Source: Flavobacteriaceae bacterium
Lineage (GTDB): Bacteria > Bacteroidota > Bacteroidia > Flavobacteriales > Flavobacteriaceae
Direction of reading: 5' to 3'
Assembly: GCA_030726725.1 (NCBI GenBank)
Contig: JANRDC010000004.1
Location: 62,001-126,000, forward strand
Length of the DNA: 64,000 nucleotides
In this document: positions 48,679 to 58,022 of the stretch, piece after piece
How the letters are laid out: every line of letters begins with the position of its first letter
How positions within the stretch are numbered: position 1 is the first letter of the stretch
The notes under the pieces: generated by a model
Seen by the model: the letters and a program-made list of their open reading frames with translations, nothing else
Database searches by the model: none
Told to the model about the DNA's origin: nothing
Program-made: the position numbers and the translations under genes

Positions 48679-49647
48679 ATGCGTATTTTAATCAATGATG
48701 GACTGGATCAGGCGGCCATAACGGCTTTAAGTGAAGCAGGTTTTACACTTGATCTGACGCGGGTAGCTCAACCGCAATTGATCCCCTACATCAACCAACA
48801 CCAAATTCAGGGAATCATTGTTCGCTCCGCTACTCAGATCACGGCTCAAGTGATTGAACAATGCCCGAGTGTGGAGTGGATAGCGCGTGCTGGTGTTGGT
48901 TTGGACAACATCGATGTGTCAGCTGCCAAAAAGCGCAAAATCCCAGTGATCAATACACCAGGAGCCTCTGCCCAAGCTGTAGCTGAACTAGCCATGGCCC
49001 ACCTATTGGGTGGGGTGCGTTTTCTTCACGAATCCAACAGAAACATGCCTTTGGTGGGAGACACCGATTTTAAAGCGCTTAAAACAGCCTACCGGGGAAA
49101 AGAATTAAGTGGAAAAACTGTGGGAATCGTCGGATTTGGTGCCATAGGGCAATCCATGGCTAAACTTTGTTTGGGTATGGGAATGCACGTGATTTTCTGT
49201 GATCCAGAGGTCGACCAGGTGACGCTTTCGTGGACCATCGGGAACAACACTCCTGTGTCTATTCATCTACAAAGCACCACCAAAGAAATCGTGTTGGCAC
49301 AATCCGATTATATCAGCCTTCACTTACCCAATCAAGAAAAACCATTTTTGGACAGAGATGCATTTGCCGCTGTAAAACCCGGTGTGGGGATCATCAATAC
49401 GGCACGTGCATCTGCCATTGATCACCAAGCGCTGCTTCAAGCCTTGGATCGCGACATCGTCTCCTTTGCCGGATTGGACGTTTATGAAGATGAACCAAAT
49501 CCCAAACTGGGCATACTCATGCACCCAAAATTGTCGCTCACCCCGCATATCGGAGGGAGTACTGAGGAAGCACAATCGCGCATAGGAATTGACTTAGCCG
49601 GGCAAATCATCCAAAAATTCACCCCAAACCCTATTGATGTTTCGTAG
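48679..49647 (+). CDS. serA: D-3-phosphoglycerate dehydrogenase-like 2-hydroxyacid dehydrogenase
   Basis: GIIVRSATQIT, RAGVGLDNIDVSAAKKRKIPVINTPGASAQAVAELAMAHLL, VGIVGFGAIGQSMAKL, LSLTPHIGGSTEEAQ. Confidence 0.9.
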   Translation: MRILINDGLDQAAITALSEAGFTLDLTRVAQPQLIPYINQHQIQGIIVRSATQITAQVIEQCPSVEWIARAGVGLDNIDVSAAKKRKIPVINTPGASAQAVAELAMAHLLGGVRFLHESNRNMPLVGDTDFKALKTAYRGKELSGKTVGIVGFGAIGQSMAKLCLGMGMHVIFCDPEVDQVTLSWTIGNNTPVSIHLQSTTKEIVLAQSDYISLHLPNQEKPFLDRDAFAAVKPGVGIINTARASAIDHQALLQALDRDIVSFAGLDVYEDEPNPKLGILMHPKLSLTPHIGGSTEEAQSRIGIDLAGQIIQKFTPNPIDVS

Positions 49648-49972
49648 ATTAAAGGAAAAATGGAACGTCGATTCCAACCGCACGCTTTTTGTTATTTTCT
49701 TGGTATTTTCCCTGACTGGCAGCAGCTCGGTTAAACTGGCCAAACCGTTCTTAGAACTGATCGGATGGCACAAGGAGGCTTTTGACACGCATTGGGTGTG
49801 GCTGGTGGTATATTACGCTGTGCGCATCCTCATTATTTTCCCTTTGTATCAAGTATTGCTCCTTTGCTTTGGTTGGCTGTTGGGTCAATTTTCTTTTTTC
49901 TGGGCATTTGAAAAGAAAATGCTTGCCAGAATGGGTTTTAAAAAATACTTTTCGGATCAAGATGAATCCTAA
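49634..49972 (+). CDS. Small two-TM membrane protein (possible DUF6787-like)
   Basis: [25 protein letters not shown] and [39 protein letters not shown]; overlaps serA and the ABC gene. Confidence 0.6.
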   Translation: MMFRRLKEKWNVDSNRTLFVIFLVFSLTGSSSVKLAKPFLELIGWHKEAFDTHWVWLVVYYAVRILIIFPLYQVLLLCFGWLLGQFSFFWAFEKKMLARMGFKKYFSDQDES

Positions 49973-50636
49973 AGCCATCATCAACATCAGATCCCTCGAT
50001 AAATCCTACGGCCAGACCCCTGTGCTTCAAGGAGTTGATTTGACTGTTTACGAGCGAGAAGTAGTCGCCATTGTTGGCCCTTCCGGCGCGGGCAAATCCA
50101 CCCTGCTTCAAATCATAGGCACTTTGGATCAGCCCAGCAATCCAACAACCTGCAGCATTGAAATCCTGGGGCACAATACCGCCCAATATTCCGACAAACA
50201 ACTCGCTCAATTCAGGAACAAACACCTGGGGTTTATCTTTCAATTCCACCAACTCCTTCCAGAGTTTAACGCTTGGGAAAATGTGTGTATCCCTGCTTTA
50301 ATCGCAGGCCTACCCCTTTCAGAAGCCAAAGTTAAAGCGGAGCAAATACTGGAAGAATTAGGATTAAAAGATCGCCTAAACCACAAGCCTAACCAGTTAT
50401 CTGGGGGCGAACAACAGCGAGTTTCCGTAGCCCGTGCCTTGATCAACCAACCCACATTGATTTTGGCCGACGAACCCAGCGGTAATCTAGACACCCATAA
50501 CGCGCAAAATCTTCACGAACTTTTTTTCGACATCAGAGACCGATGGGGAACCACCATCGTCGTTGTCACCCACAACTTGACCCTCGCCAAAATGGCTGAC
50601 CGCACAATTTCTATGGAAGATGGAAAAATGGTCTAG
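49962..50636 (+). CDS. ABC transporter ATP-binding protein (LolD/MacB-like)
   Basis: [86 protein letters not shown]. Start trimmed from 49782. Confidence 0.92.
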   Translation: MNPKAIINIRSLDKSYGQTPVLQGVDLTVYEREVVAIVGPSGAGKSTLLQIIGTLDQPSNPTTCSIEILGHNTAQYSDKQLAQFRNKHLGFIFQFHQLLPEFNAWENVCIPALIAGLPLSEAKVKAEQILEELGLKDRLNHKPNQLSGGEQQRVSVARALINQPTLILADEPSGNLDTHNAQNLHELFFDIRDRWGTTIVVVTHNLTLAKMADRTISMEDGKMV

Positions 50637-51402
50637 CGAGCTGCCCTGGGAAAGCCTTCAATCTTTTTTAGACGAAAAAGCAGCTCAATACGAGAAAATC
50701 AATTTTCTGGAGGAAGATCCCATTCAAATCCCTCATCAATTTACCCAACCATTAGACATCGAAATCAGCGGTTTTTTAACCTCCATCATCGCATGGGGTC
50801 AGCGTAAAACCATAATTGCCAATGCCCAAAAACTGATGGACTATCTCGATCAAGCCCCTGGAGCATTTGTTCTAGGCGCCACTGAAAGCGATATAAAAAA
50901 AATTGGGCCATTTGTTCACCGGACATTTCAACACGATGACCTGCTTTTTTTCCTAACACGACTGCAACAACTATACCTTGAAGGTCATGGGTTGAGCAGT
51001 TTTTTTGCCCGCCCAGATGCAGACGGACGCATTCAGGAATCCATCAGTGCGTTTAAACATCATTTTTTCTCAGTACAACACCTGGCGCGCAGCCAAAAAC
51101 ATCTGCCAGATCCGGCTAAAGGAGCTGCTGCTAAGCGGGTAAACATGTTTCTGAGGTGGATGGTGCGCTCTCCAAAAAAGGGAGTAGATTTTGGCATATG
51201 GTCCCTACCGACCTCTGCGCTTTCCTGCCCACTCGATGTGCATACGGCACGCGTAGCCCGCAAGCTCGGATTGATCACCCGAAAACAAGACGATGCAAAA
51301 ACGCTTGTGGAATTAGACAAAAACCTAAGAAACCTAGATCCCGATGATCCAGCCAAGTACGATTTTGCCTTGTTCGGTTTGGGCGTATTTGAAAAATTCT
51401 AG
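50620..51402 (+). CDS. TIGR02757-like conserved protein
   Basis: [82 protein letters not shown]. Confidence 0.82.
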   Translation: MEKWSSELPWESLQSFLDEKAAQYEKINFLEEDPIQIPHQFTQPLDIEISGFLTSIIAWGQRKTIIANAQKLMDYLDQAPGAFVLGATESDIKKIGPFVHRTFQHDDLLFFLTRLQQLYLEGHGLSSFFARPDADGRIQESISAFKHHFFSVQHLARSQKHLPDPAKGAAAKRVNMFLRWMVRSPKKGVDFGIWSLPTSALSCPLDVHTARVARKLGLITRKQDDAKTLVELDKNLRNLDPDDPAKYDFALFGLGVFEKF

Positions 51403-51437
51403 ACATTTTCATATATTAGAAGGATAAACCTTTCGCT

Positions 51438-52928
51438 ATGAAAAAAATATTTTTTGTGCTTGCCTTCAGTTTAACCACTTCTGGATTACTGGCACAGCGC
51501 ACATTGGTTGAAGACACTAAAGTGATCACCAACCACACACTCAATACGGGTACTTCCCAATGGGCCTACACCGCCGAAACTGGCACACAACCGGTTTGGG
51601 ATAGCCAAGGAAAATCGATAGCCAACCTCCACTACACCTACTATACCCGCGATGGCATCAAGGACAGAAAAAATAGACCGTTGGTTATTTCTTTTAATGG
51701 CGGACCAGGATCAGCCTCTGTTTGGATGCATTTAGCCTACACAGGACCCAGGGTGCTGAATATTGATGATGAAGGATATCCTGTTCAGCCCTATGGTTTT
51801 TCCCATAATCCTTATACGATTCTCGATGTGGCAGACATCGTATATGTGAATCCTGTAAACACCGGATATTCCAGAACAATTCCGGAAGATGGACCTGAAG
51901 TAGATCGAAAAAAATTTTTCGGGGTCAATGCTGACATCGCCTATCTGGCAGAATGGCTCAACACTTTTGTTCAAAGACACCAAAGATGGGAAAGCCCCAA
52001 ATACTTAATCGGTGAAAGCTATGGCACCACACGCGTATCTGGTTTGGCCTATGCGCTTCAAAACAATCAATGGATGTACCTCAATGGGGTGATTTTAGTA
52101 TCCCCCACTGAGTTGGGTATCGATCGAGAAGGTCCCGTAGAGATCGCCAACAGAATACCTTATTTTGCAGCAGCAGCCTGGTACCACAAACAGTTAGATC
52201 AGTCTTACCAGTCGATGAAATTAACCGATTACCTCGCCGAGGTAGAATCGTTTTCCATCAACCAATTGCTGCCCGTTTTGGTCAAGGGCGGATTTGCCAG
52301 CGATGGTGAAAAAAATGCTATGGCCGAGCAAATGCAACGTTATACCTCAATCGACGCCCAAGTGTACCTCCAGCACAACCTCGAAGTCCCCTTCCCCTAT
52401 TTTTGGAAAGAATTGCTGAGAGACCAGGGATACACCGTGGGTCGATTAGACTCTAGATATTTGGGGTTGGATAAGAAGGAAGCGGGTGATGCGCCGGACT
52501 ACGCTGCGGAACTCACCTCTTGGCTGCACTCTTTTACCCCGGCGATCAACGCCTATATGCATCAGGAGTTGAATTGGAAAACAGATGTAAAATACAATAT
52601 GTTCGGGCCTGTCAATCCCTGGGACAGATCAAACGACCAAACCGGGGCACAACTCAGACAAGCTATGGCGCAAAACCCATACCTAAACGTCATGTTTCAA
52701 TCGGGTTATTTCGATGGGGCAACCACCTATTTTAACGCTAAATACTCCATGTGGCAATTGGATCCCAGCGGAAAAATGAAAGATAGAATTTCGTTTAAAG
52801 GTTATGAAAGTGGACATATGATGTATTTAAGAAGGGCAGATCTAAAGACGGCCAATGAGGATATTCGCTCATTTATCAAGGCTTCTAGCAGTCAGGGTAA
52901 ATCTGCTCAGTATTCTTTAAAACCATAA
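51438..52928 (+). CDS. Secreted S10-family serine carboxypeptidase
   Basis: Signal peptide MKKIFFVLAFSLTTSGLLAQ; ISFNGGPGSASVWMHL, IGESYGTTRVSGLA, FQSGYFDGATTYFNA, YESGHMMYL. Confidence 0.88.
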   Translation: MKKIFFVLAFSLTTSGLLAQRTLVEDTKVITNHTLNTGTSQWAYTAETGTQPVWDSQGKSIANLHYTYYTRDGIKDRKNRPLVISFNGGPGSASVWMHLAYTGPRVLNIDDEGYPVQPYGFSHNPYTILDVADIVYVNPVNTGYSRTIPEDGPEVDRKKFFGVNADIAYLAEWLNTFVQRHQRWESPKYLIGESYGTTRVSGLAYALQNNQWMYLNGVILVSPTELGIDREGPVEIANRIPYFAAAAWYHKQLDQSYQSMKLTDYLAEVESFSINQLLPVLVKGGFASDGEKNAMAEQMQRYTSIDAQVYLQHNLEVPFPYFWKELLRDQGYTVGRLDSRYLGLDKKEAGDAPDYAAELTSWLHSFTPAINAYMHQELNWKTDVKYNMFGPVNPWDRSNDQTGAQLRQAMAQNPYLNVMFQSGYFDGATTYFNAKYSMWQLDPSGKMKDRISFKGYESGHMMYLRRADLKTANEDIRSFIKASSSQGKSAQYSLKP

Positions 52929-52976
52929 TTTATCGCCGAATACACCCTGGGTTTACTTCGGTGTCCTCATAATGTT

Positions 52977-52984
52977 TAATTTTG
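52977..52984 (+). promoter_or_regulatory. Putative -7 box TAATTTTG upstream of the dihydroorotase-like gene
   Basis: TAnnTTTG match 32 nt before ATG 53017. Confidence 0.4.
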
Positions 52985-53016
52985 CATTCAAAAGCTTCGA
53001 ACCTTAGCACTAGTCT

Positions 53017-54276
53017 ATGAACATTTGCCTACGCCAGGCGACCATCGTCGATACTACACAAAAAGAACACCACGGTCAAAAAAGAGATATTTTGATAGAA
53101 GGTGGGGTCATCAAAGCGATACAATCATCCATCACTCCACCTGATGGGTGTACCGTGATCGAGCGAGACAACCTACATGTATCGCCCTCTTGGATGGACA
53201 CTGGCGTCTGTTTTGGAGAACCTGGATATGAGGCTAGGGAAACCATCGCACAAGGCTTAAAGACAGCGGGATTAAGCGGTTTCGGACAGGTGCTCTTACT
53301 GCCCAATACGCTGCCTATACCGGATCAGACCAACACATTGGCCATGATGCATCAAAAAGCAGCCCACTGCGTTGTTGGACTTAAAACCATCGGTGCGCTG
53401 ACCAAACAATGCAATGGACATGATTTAGCTGATCTATTCGATATGTACCAGTCAGGAGCGGTCGGTTTTTTTGATTACAAAAAACCGATTCAAAACAGTC
53501 ACCTGCTCAAAATTGCCCTTCAGTACACCCAAGTATTTAACGCTCGTGTTTGGAGCTATCCACTTGATGCAGCCATGCACCACAAAGCAGTAGCCCATGA
53601 AGGCACCGTATCCACCTCCTTGGGATTAAAAGGCAGTCCAGCACTGGCAGAAGAACTCCAAATCAGCAGAGATTTATCGGTATTGGCCTACAGTGGAGGT
53701 AAATTGCACATTCCCACAATTTCAACAGCCAAAGCTGTAGAATTAATTGGTGAAGCCAAGGCTAAAGGATTAGATGTCACCTGTAGTGTCGCTATTCACC
53801 AGCTTTGGGGAGATGAATCTGCCCTGCTTGAATTCGACACGAATACCCATTTAATGCCTCCTTTACGCACCCTAGAAGATCAACAAGCGCTGATACAAGG
53901 CCTATTAAGCGGAGTTATAGATTACGTGACCTCAGACCACAACCCACTGGATACTGAGCTCAAAAGAATAGAGTTTGATTTATCCACTCCTGGATCCTTA
54001 GGTTTAGAAGCTGCTTTTGGGGTACTCAATCAAAAGTTAGGTATGGATCAGGCGGTCACCTTACTGCAAAAAGGGAAATCAGCATTTGGATTTTCAAATT
54101 ATCAAATCGCTGTTGGTCAACCAGTTGACATGAGTCTATTCAACCCTAACGTCAAGTACACCCAACAGTTGAATGACTTGTACAGCACCGCCAAAAACAG
54201 CCTGTATTTAGGTGCTGAATTAACGGGCAAGGCCTGGGGAGTGATCACCCAAAAAGGGATGTTGATCCATGAATAA
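53017..54276 (+). CDS. Dihydroorotase-like amidohydrolase, probably non-catalytic
   Basis: Overall dihydroorotase layout with DILIEGGVIKAI, EPGYEARETIAQGLKTAGLSGFGQVLLLPNTLP, VTSDHNPLD, but the DxHxH motif reads DTGVC. Confidence 0.82.
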   Translation: MNICLRQATIVDTTQKEHHGQKRDILIEGGVIKAIQSSITPPDGCTVIERDNLHVSPSWMDTGVCFGEPGYEARETIAQGLKTAGLSGFGQVLLLPNTLPIPDQTNTLAMMHQKAAHCVVGLKTIGALTKQCNGHDLADLFDMYQSGAVGFFDYKKPIQNSHLLKIALQYTQVFNARVWSYPLDAAMHHKAVAHEGTVSTSLGLKGSPALAEELQISRDLSVLAYSGGKLHIPTISTAKAVELIGEAKAKGLDVTCSVAIHQLWGDESALLEFDTNTHLMPPLRTLEDQQALIQGLLSGVIDYVTSDHNPLDTELKRIEFDLSTPGSLGLEAAFGVLNQKLGMDQAVTLLQKGKSAFGFSNYQIAVGQPVDMSLFNPNVKYTQQLNDLYSTAKNSLYLGAELTGKAWGVITQKGMLIHE

Positions 54277-54589
54277 AATACCCGGACAAAAAATTGCTTT
54301 ACTGGCCTACATCACCATTTTTGGTGCATTGATGGCCATGAGCATGAACAATGAGCCTCAGTATGCTCATGCTAGGTTCCACACACGACAAGCTTTTGGC
54401 ATACACCTTTTGTTTCACGCCATGGTGTTGGTGCTCCCCTACTGGATTGGATTATACGGACTTTTGGCGATTTACCTGATTTACTTCATTTTCATTGCCT
54501 TTGGAATCGCGGATGCCTTGAGCGGTAAACAACGACTCCTGCCTGGGATAGGCACCTATTTCCAACGCTGGTTTACTTTTGTTTCATGA
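54269..54589 (+). CDS. Small integral membrane protein
   Basis: YITIFGALMAMSMNN, ARFHTRQAFGIHLLFHAMVLVLPYWIGLYGLLAIYLIYFIFIAFGIADALSGK; resembles a DUF4870-type layout. Confidence 0.65.
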   Translation: MNKIPGQKIALLAYITIFGALMAMSMNNEPQYAHARFHTRQAFGIHLLFHAMVLVLPYWIGLYGLLAIYLIYFIFIAFGIADALSGKQRLLPGIGTYFQRWFTFVS

Positions 54590-55257
54590 GCGCCCAACCC
54601 TTACACTACCTCGTTCACGAGCCAGCAGGCCCCGTAACCCATCCAAGAAAAGCCCTTTTCTTACTCCACGGATACGGGAGTAATGCCCAGGATCTTTTTG
54701 GATTGGCCAAACCCCTCAAACTAGACGCTGTGGTTTTTTCGCTTCAAGCGCCCTATGATCTTGCTGGTCAAGGATTTGCCTGGTATGCGATACATTTTGA
54801 CGAGCAGCAAGGAAAATGGTCGGATGACCAACAAGCCTTGAGTTCAGTAGAGCAAATCGACCAAATGATCACACAGTTAATCGAAGAATACCACTTGGAC
54901 CCCGAGGAACTTCATCTGGGTGGATTTAGTCAAGGTGCTATTTTAAGCTATGCCCTTGCTTTTCAAAAAAAAGGGCGTTTTCGCTCTATCGCGGGGCTGA
55001 GCGGATACATCAATGAGCGAATCACCCCCCTAGGTCCTATGGAAATCAATGTATTTGCCTCGCATGGAACTCAGGATCAAGTGATCCCGTTCAGTTGGGC
55101 TGAGTCCATCCAACAACAGCTCAACCTGGAAGGATGTACCCTTAAGTTTTGCGCTTATCCCACCGGCCATAGTCTTTGTATGGAAAATTTCGAGGATTTA
55201 ATCCAATGGATGAGGCATTATATCGGCAGTGTCGCCTCGACTTCCAAGCCGTCGTAA
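54586..55257 (+). CDS. Alpha/beta hydrolase, phospholipase/carboxylesterase family
   Basis: LFLLHGYGSNAQDLFGLA, LHLGGFSQGAILSYALAF (GxSxG), VFASHGTQDQVIPFSWAE, YPTGHSLCMENFEDL. Confidence 0.87.
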   Translation: MSAQPLHYLVHEPAGPVTHPRKALFLLHGYGSNAQDLFGLAKPLKLDAVVFSLQAPYDLAGQGFAWYAIHFDEQQGKWSDDQQALSSVEQIDQMITQLIEEYHLDPEELHLGGFSQGAILSYALAFQKKGRFRSIAGLSGYINERITPLGPMEINVFASHGTQDQVIPFSWAESIQQQLNLEGCTLKFCAYPTGHSLCMENFEDLIQWMRHYIGSVASTSKPS

Positions 55258-56000
55258 GCCAAAAATATACCTGCTGGCAAAGTTTTCTGCACCGCTTCGT
55301 GAAAACCAAGATGATGACTGATGTGGGTGAAATAGGTTTTTTTTGCCCCGATCTCCTGGGCCAATGCAACAGCTTCACTCAGCGATAAATGCGCGTGATG
55401 TGGTTCGTGCCTCAAGGCGTTGATCACCAGTATATCTAATCCCTTTAGCTGATCTAAATGTTGCTCAGGCATGGATTTCACATCGGTGAAATAGGCCAAT
55501 CCTCCCACTCTAAATCCAGTAACTTCTATGGGACCGTGGGGGGCATTAAGCGGTGTTACCGCCAATCCAAACAAATCAAAACTGCTGGCTTCAATTTCGT
55601 TGATTTGAACACTTGGGGCGCCTGGATACTTGTTTTCCTCCTGTAAAATATAGGCAAATCTTTCTTTTAGCGAATCGATGACACGCGTAGCTGCATAGAT
55701 AGGAAAGTATCCCTTTTGAAAATAATAGGGTCTAATATCGTCCAGTCCAGCCGTATGGTCTGCGTGTTCGTGCGTAAACAACAGTGCGTCCAATTTTTTC
55801 TGTCCGGCTGCCAACATTTGGTTTCTAAAATCGGGACCGCAATCAATGCCCACTGCGCAGTCGTCCCAACGTATCAAAGCCGATGTTCGTTGGCGTTTAT
55901 CTCGGGGGTCCAGACTCATACACACCGGATGATCACTCCCCAGTACCGGAATACCTTGGGAAGTACCTGTGCCCAAAAAACGCAGAGTTATTTGCCTCAT
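55218..56000 (-). CDS. MBL-fold metallo-hydrolase (PhnP-like)
   Basis: FLGTGTSQGIPVLGSDHPVC, VGIDCGPDFRNQML, LFTHEHADHTAGLDDIRPY, GLAYFTDVKSM, INALRHEPHHAHLSLSEAV. Confidence 0.88.
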   Translation of the reverse strand: MRQITLRFLGTGTSQGIPVLGSDHPVCMSLDPRDKRQRTSALIRWDDCAVGIDCGPDFRNQMLAAGQKKLDALLFTHEHADHTAGLDDIRPYYFQKGYFPIYAATRVIDSLKERFAYILQEENKYPGAPSVQINEIEASSFDLFGLAVTPLNAPHGPIEVTGFRVGGLAYFTDVKSMPEQHLDQLKGLDILVINALRHEPHHAHLSLSEAVALAQEIGAKKTYFTHISHHLGFHEAVQKTLPAGIFLAYDGLEVEATLPI

Positions 56001-56007
56001 TTTATGC

Positions 56008-56015
56008 CAAATTTA
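56008..56015 (-). promoter_or_regulatory. Putative -7 box TAAATTTG upstream of the MBL-fold gene
   Basis: TAnnTTTG match ending 7 nt before ATG 56000. Confidence 0.4.
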
Positions 56016-56050
56016 TAACAATTACATAAAGCCAAACAGGTCAGTTTGAT

Positions 56051-56058
56051 TAACTTTG
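56051..56058 (+). promoter_or_regulatory. Putative -7 box TAACTTTG upstream of the 486-aa conserved protein
   Basis: TAnnTTTG match 20 nt before ATG 56079. Confidence 0.45.
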
Positions 56059-56078
56059 TTCGAAATTAAACGATTTCA

Positions 56079-57539
56079 ATGGCTTCTGTTTTAAAAATGG
56101 AAATGGAATTTAACGATGTTCCCTCCATCAAGGCTAAAACCCTAAGGATCAATCTCAACCCTGATATATACGGAACGTTTGCCGAAATCGGTGCAGGTCA
56201 GGAAACTGCGCGTCATTTTTTTAGGGCTGGAGGTGCATCAGGAACCATCGCCAAGGCGATGAGTGCCTATGATAAAGATTTCAGCGATGCTATATACGGA
56301 TTGGAGGAAGATGGTCGCTATGTCACTCAATCGAGATTGACCAAAATGCTCTCCCATGAAATGAATTTAATGGAAGAGCGCATCAGCAAAGAAAAACATC
56401 CCAATAAACTCTTCTTTGCCTACGCCAATACAGTAACCACCATCGATTTCGCAAAACAATACAAGGGTCATGGCTGGGTCGGCATCAAGTTTCAACTAAC
56501 GCCAAACCAAAAACAATACAACGAAATCATCCTGCACATACGCTTTAAACAAAATGAAGCGAGATTACAACAGGAAACCTTGGGTGTATTGGGGGTAAAC
56601 CTGATCTACGGAGCTTTTTACGCACACCACAAGCCCAAAAGCTTGCTCAAATACCTTTATGATCACTTGGATAAAGACCTGTTAGAAATTGACATGATCA
56701 ATTTTTCCGGTCCGGATTTCAAACATGTGGACAACAGATTGATGAGTCTTCAGTTGATCAAAAACGACATGACCGATGCCGTTATGTTTGACCCATCTGG
56801 CGTAAACCTGTTGCCTGCCGCTGTGTTGTACAAGAAAAACATCATGGCCATCAGAGGTAGTTTCCGACCTGTGACTTTGGTGAATGAGGACATGTATCAA
56901 AAATCATTGAACATGTTCCTCAATGAATCCACTGTGGACCCCAATAACACCATAGTGCTGTTTGAAATCACCCTGTCCAACCTCAAGGTTTCAGGAGAAA
57001 TCGATGAACGCGACTTTCTGGACAGGGCTGAGCTGCTCTGTGCCCTAGGCCATACGGTGTTGATTTCTAAATTCCAGGAGTATTACAAGCTGGTAGAATA
57101 CTTTAACGAATACACCAAAGCGCGTATTGGTCTTTCCATGGGGGTAAACAACCTAGTAGCGATCTTTGATGAAAAGTACTACAGACACCTCAGTGGAGGA
57201 ATCCTTGAAGCCTTTGGAAAACTATTCTTTAAAGATCTAAAGGTCTACCTATACCCGATGATCGATGAAGAAACTGGAGATTTGATCACGAGCAACAACA
57301 TGCAGGTTCACCCTAGGATGCGCGAGCTATTCAAGTTCTTTAAATACAATGGCAAAGTGGTAGACATTGTCGATTACGACCCAGAAATCTTGAATATTTT
57401 CTCAAGAGATGTTTTGCAAAAAATCAAGAACAACGAATCTGGCTGGGAAAATATGCTCCCAGAGATTGTCGCAGAACAAATCAACAAAAAACAACTTTTC
57501 AGAGATCTTGAAGGCAGGGAAATCCCTGAGCTTTCTTAA
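56079..57539 (+). CDS. Conserved protein of unknown function (486 aa)
   Basis: Long intact ORF with normal codon use and its own promoter box. No recognisable catalytic motif; lacks the HxGH/nucleotidyltransferase signature. Confidence 0.8.
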   Translation: MASVLKMEMEFNDVPSIKAKTLRINLNPDIYGTFAEIGAGQETARHFFRAGGASGTIAKAMSAYDKDFSDAIYGLEEDGRYVTQSRLTKMLSHEMNLMEERISKEKHPNKLFFAYANTVTTIDFAKQYKGHGWVGIKFQLTPNQKQYNEIILHIRFKQNEARLQQETLGVLGVNLIYGAFYAHHKPKSLLKYLYDHLDKDLLEIDMINFSGPDFKHVDNRLMSLQLIKNDMTDAVMFDPSGVNLLPAAVLYKKNIMAIRGSFRPVTLVNEDMYQKSLNMFLNESTVDPNNTIVLFEITLSNLKVSGEIDERDFLDRAELLCALGHTVLISKFQEYYKLVEYFNEYTKARIGLSMGVNNLVAIFDEKYYRHLSGGILEAFGKLFFKDLKVYLYPMIDEETGDLITSNNMQVHPRMRELFKFFKYNGKVVDIVDYDPEILNIFSRDVLQKIKNNESGWENMLPEIVAEQINKKQLFRDLEGREIPELS

Positions 57540-57991
57540 GCCTCTAGTATCTGCGAAGCGTGATTGGCCGTGTTTACTTTGTCAAATACACGGATAACTG
57601 CCCCATTTTCTACAACAAAGGTATAGCGGTGTATTCCGTCATAAGTTCTACCCATAAATTTCTTTTCTCCCCAAACACCAAAGAGTTCGATGACTTTTCT
57701 TTCTTCGTCTGCCAAGAGAGGAAAAGGAAATTGGTGGGTGTCCTTAAATTTGGCTTGCTTCTTGACTGAATCGGCACTCACCCCTACCAGGGCATAGCCT
57801 TGAGCCAACAACTCACTGTAGTGGTCCCTTAAGCTACAAGCCTCAGCGGTACAACCAGGAGTACTGGCCTTAGGGTAAAAGAAAACAACCAATTTCTTAT
57901 CTTTAAAGTCCGCAGAGGACCATGGGTTTCCTTGGTCATCAATTCCTGAAAAATGAGGTACATGGGCCCCGACTTGTAGTGGATTCATCAC
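57536..57991 (-). CDS. bcp: Thioredoxin-dependent thiol peroxidase (Bcp-type peroxiredoxin)
   Basis: KLVVFFYPKASTPGCTAEACSLRDHYSELLAQGYALVGVSADSV, FPFPLLADEERKVIELFGVWGEKKFMGRTYDGIHRYTFVV. Confidence 0.94.
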   Translation of the reverse strand: MMNPLQVGAHVPHFSGIDDQGNPWSSADFKDKKLVVFFYPKASTPGCTAEACSLRDHYSELLAQGYALVGVSADSVKKQAKFKDTHQFPFPLLADEERKVIELFGVWGEKKFMGRTYDGIHRYTFVVENGAVIRVFDKVNTANHASQILEA

Positions 57992-58022
57992 ATATAGATT
58001 TAGTCACAAATATAACATTAAG

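Noticed and set aside
49782-49961. 60-residue N-terminal extension of the ABC ATPase ORF
   Set aside because: Overlaps the coding sequence of the small membrane protein in another frame; the conserved protein begins at [17 protein letters not shown] (49962).
52930-52970. Possible hairpin GCCGAA...TTCGGT after the S10 peptidase
   Set aside because: Needs a wobble pair and a long loop and has no T-run; not convincing as a terminator.
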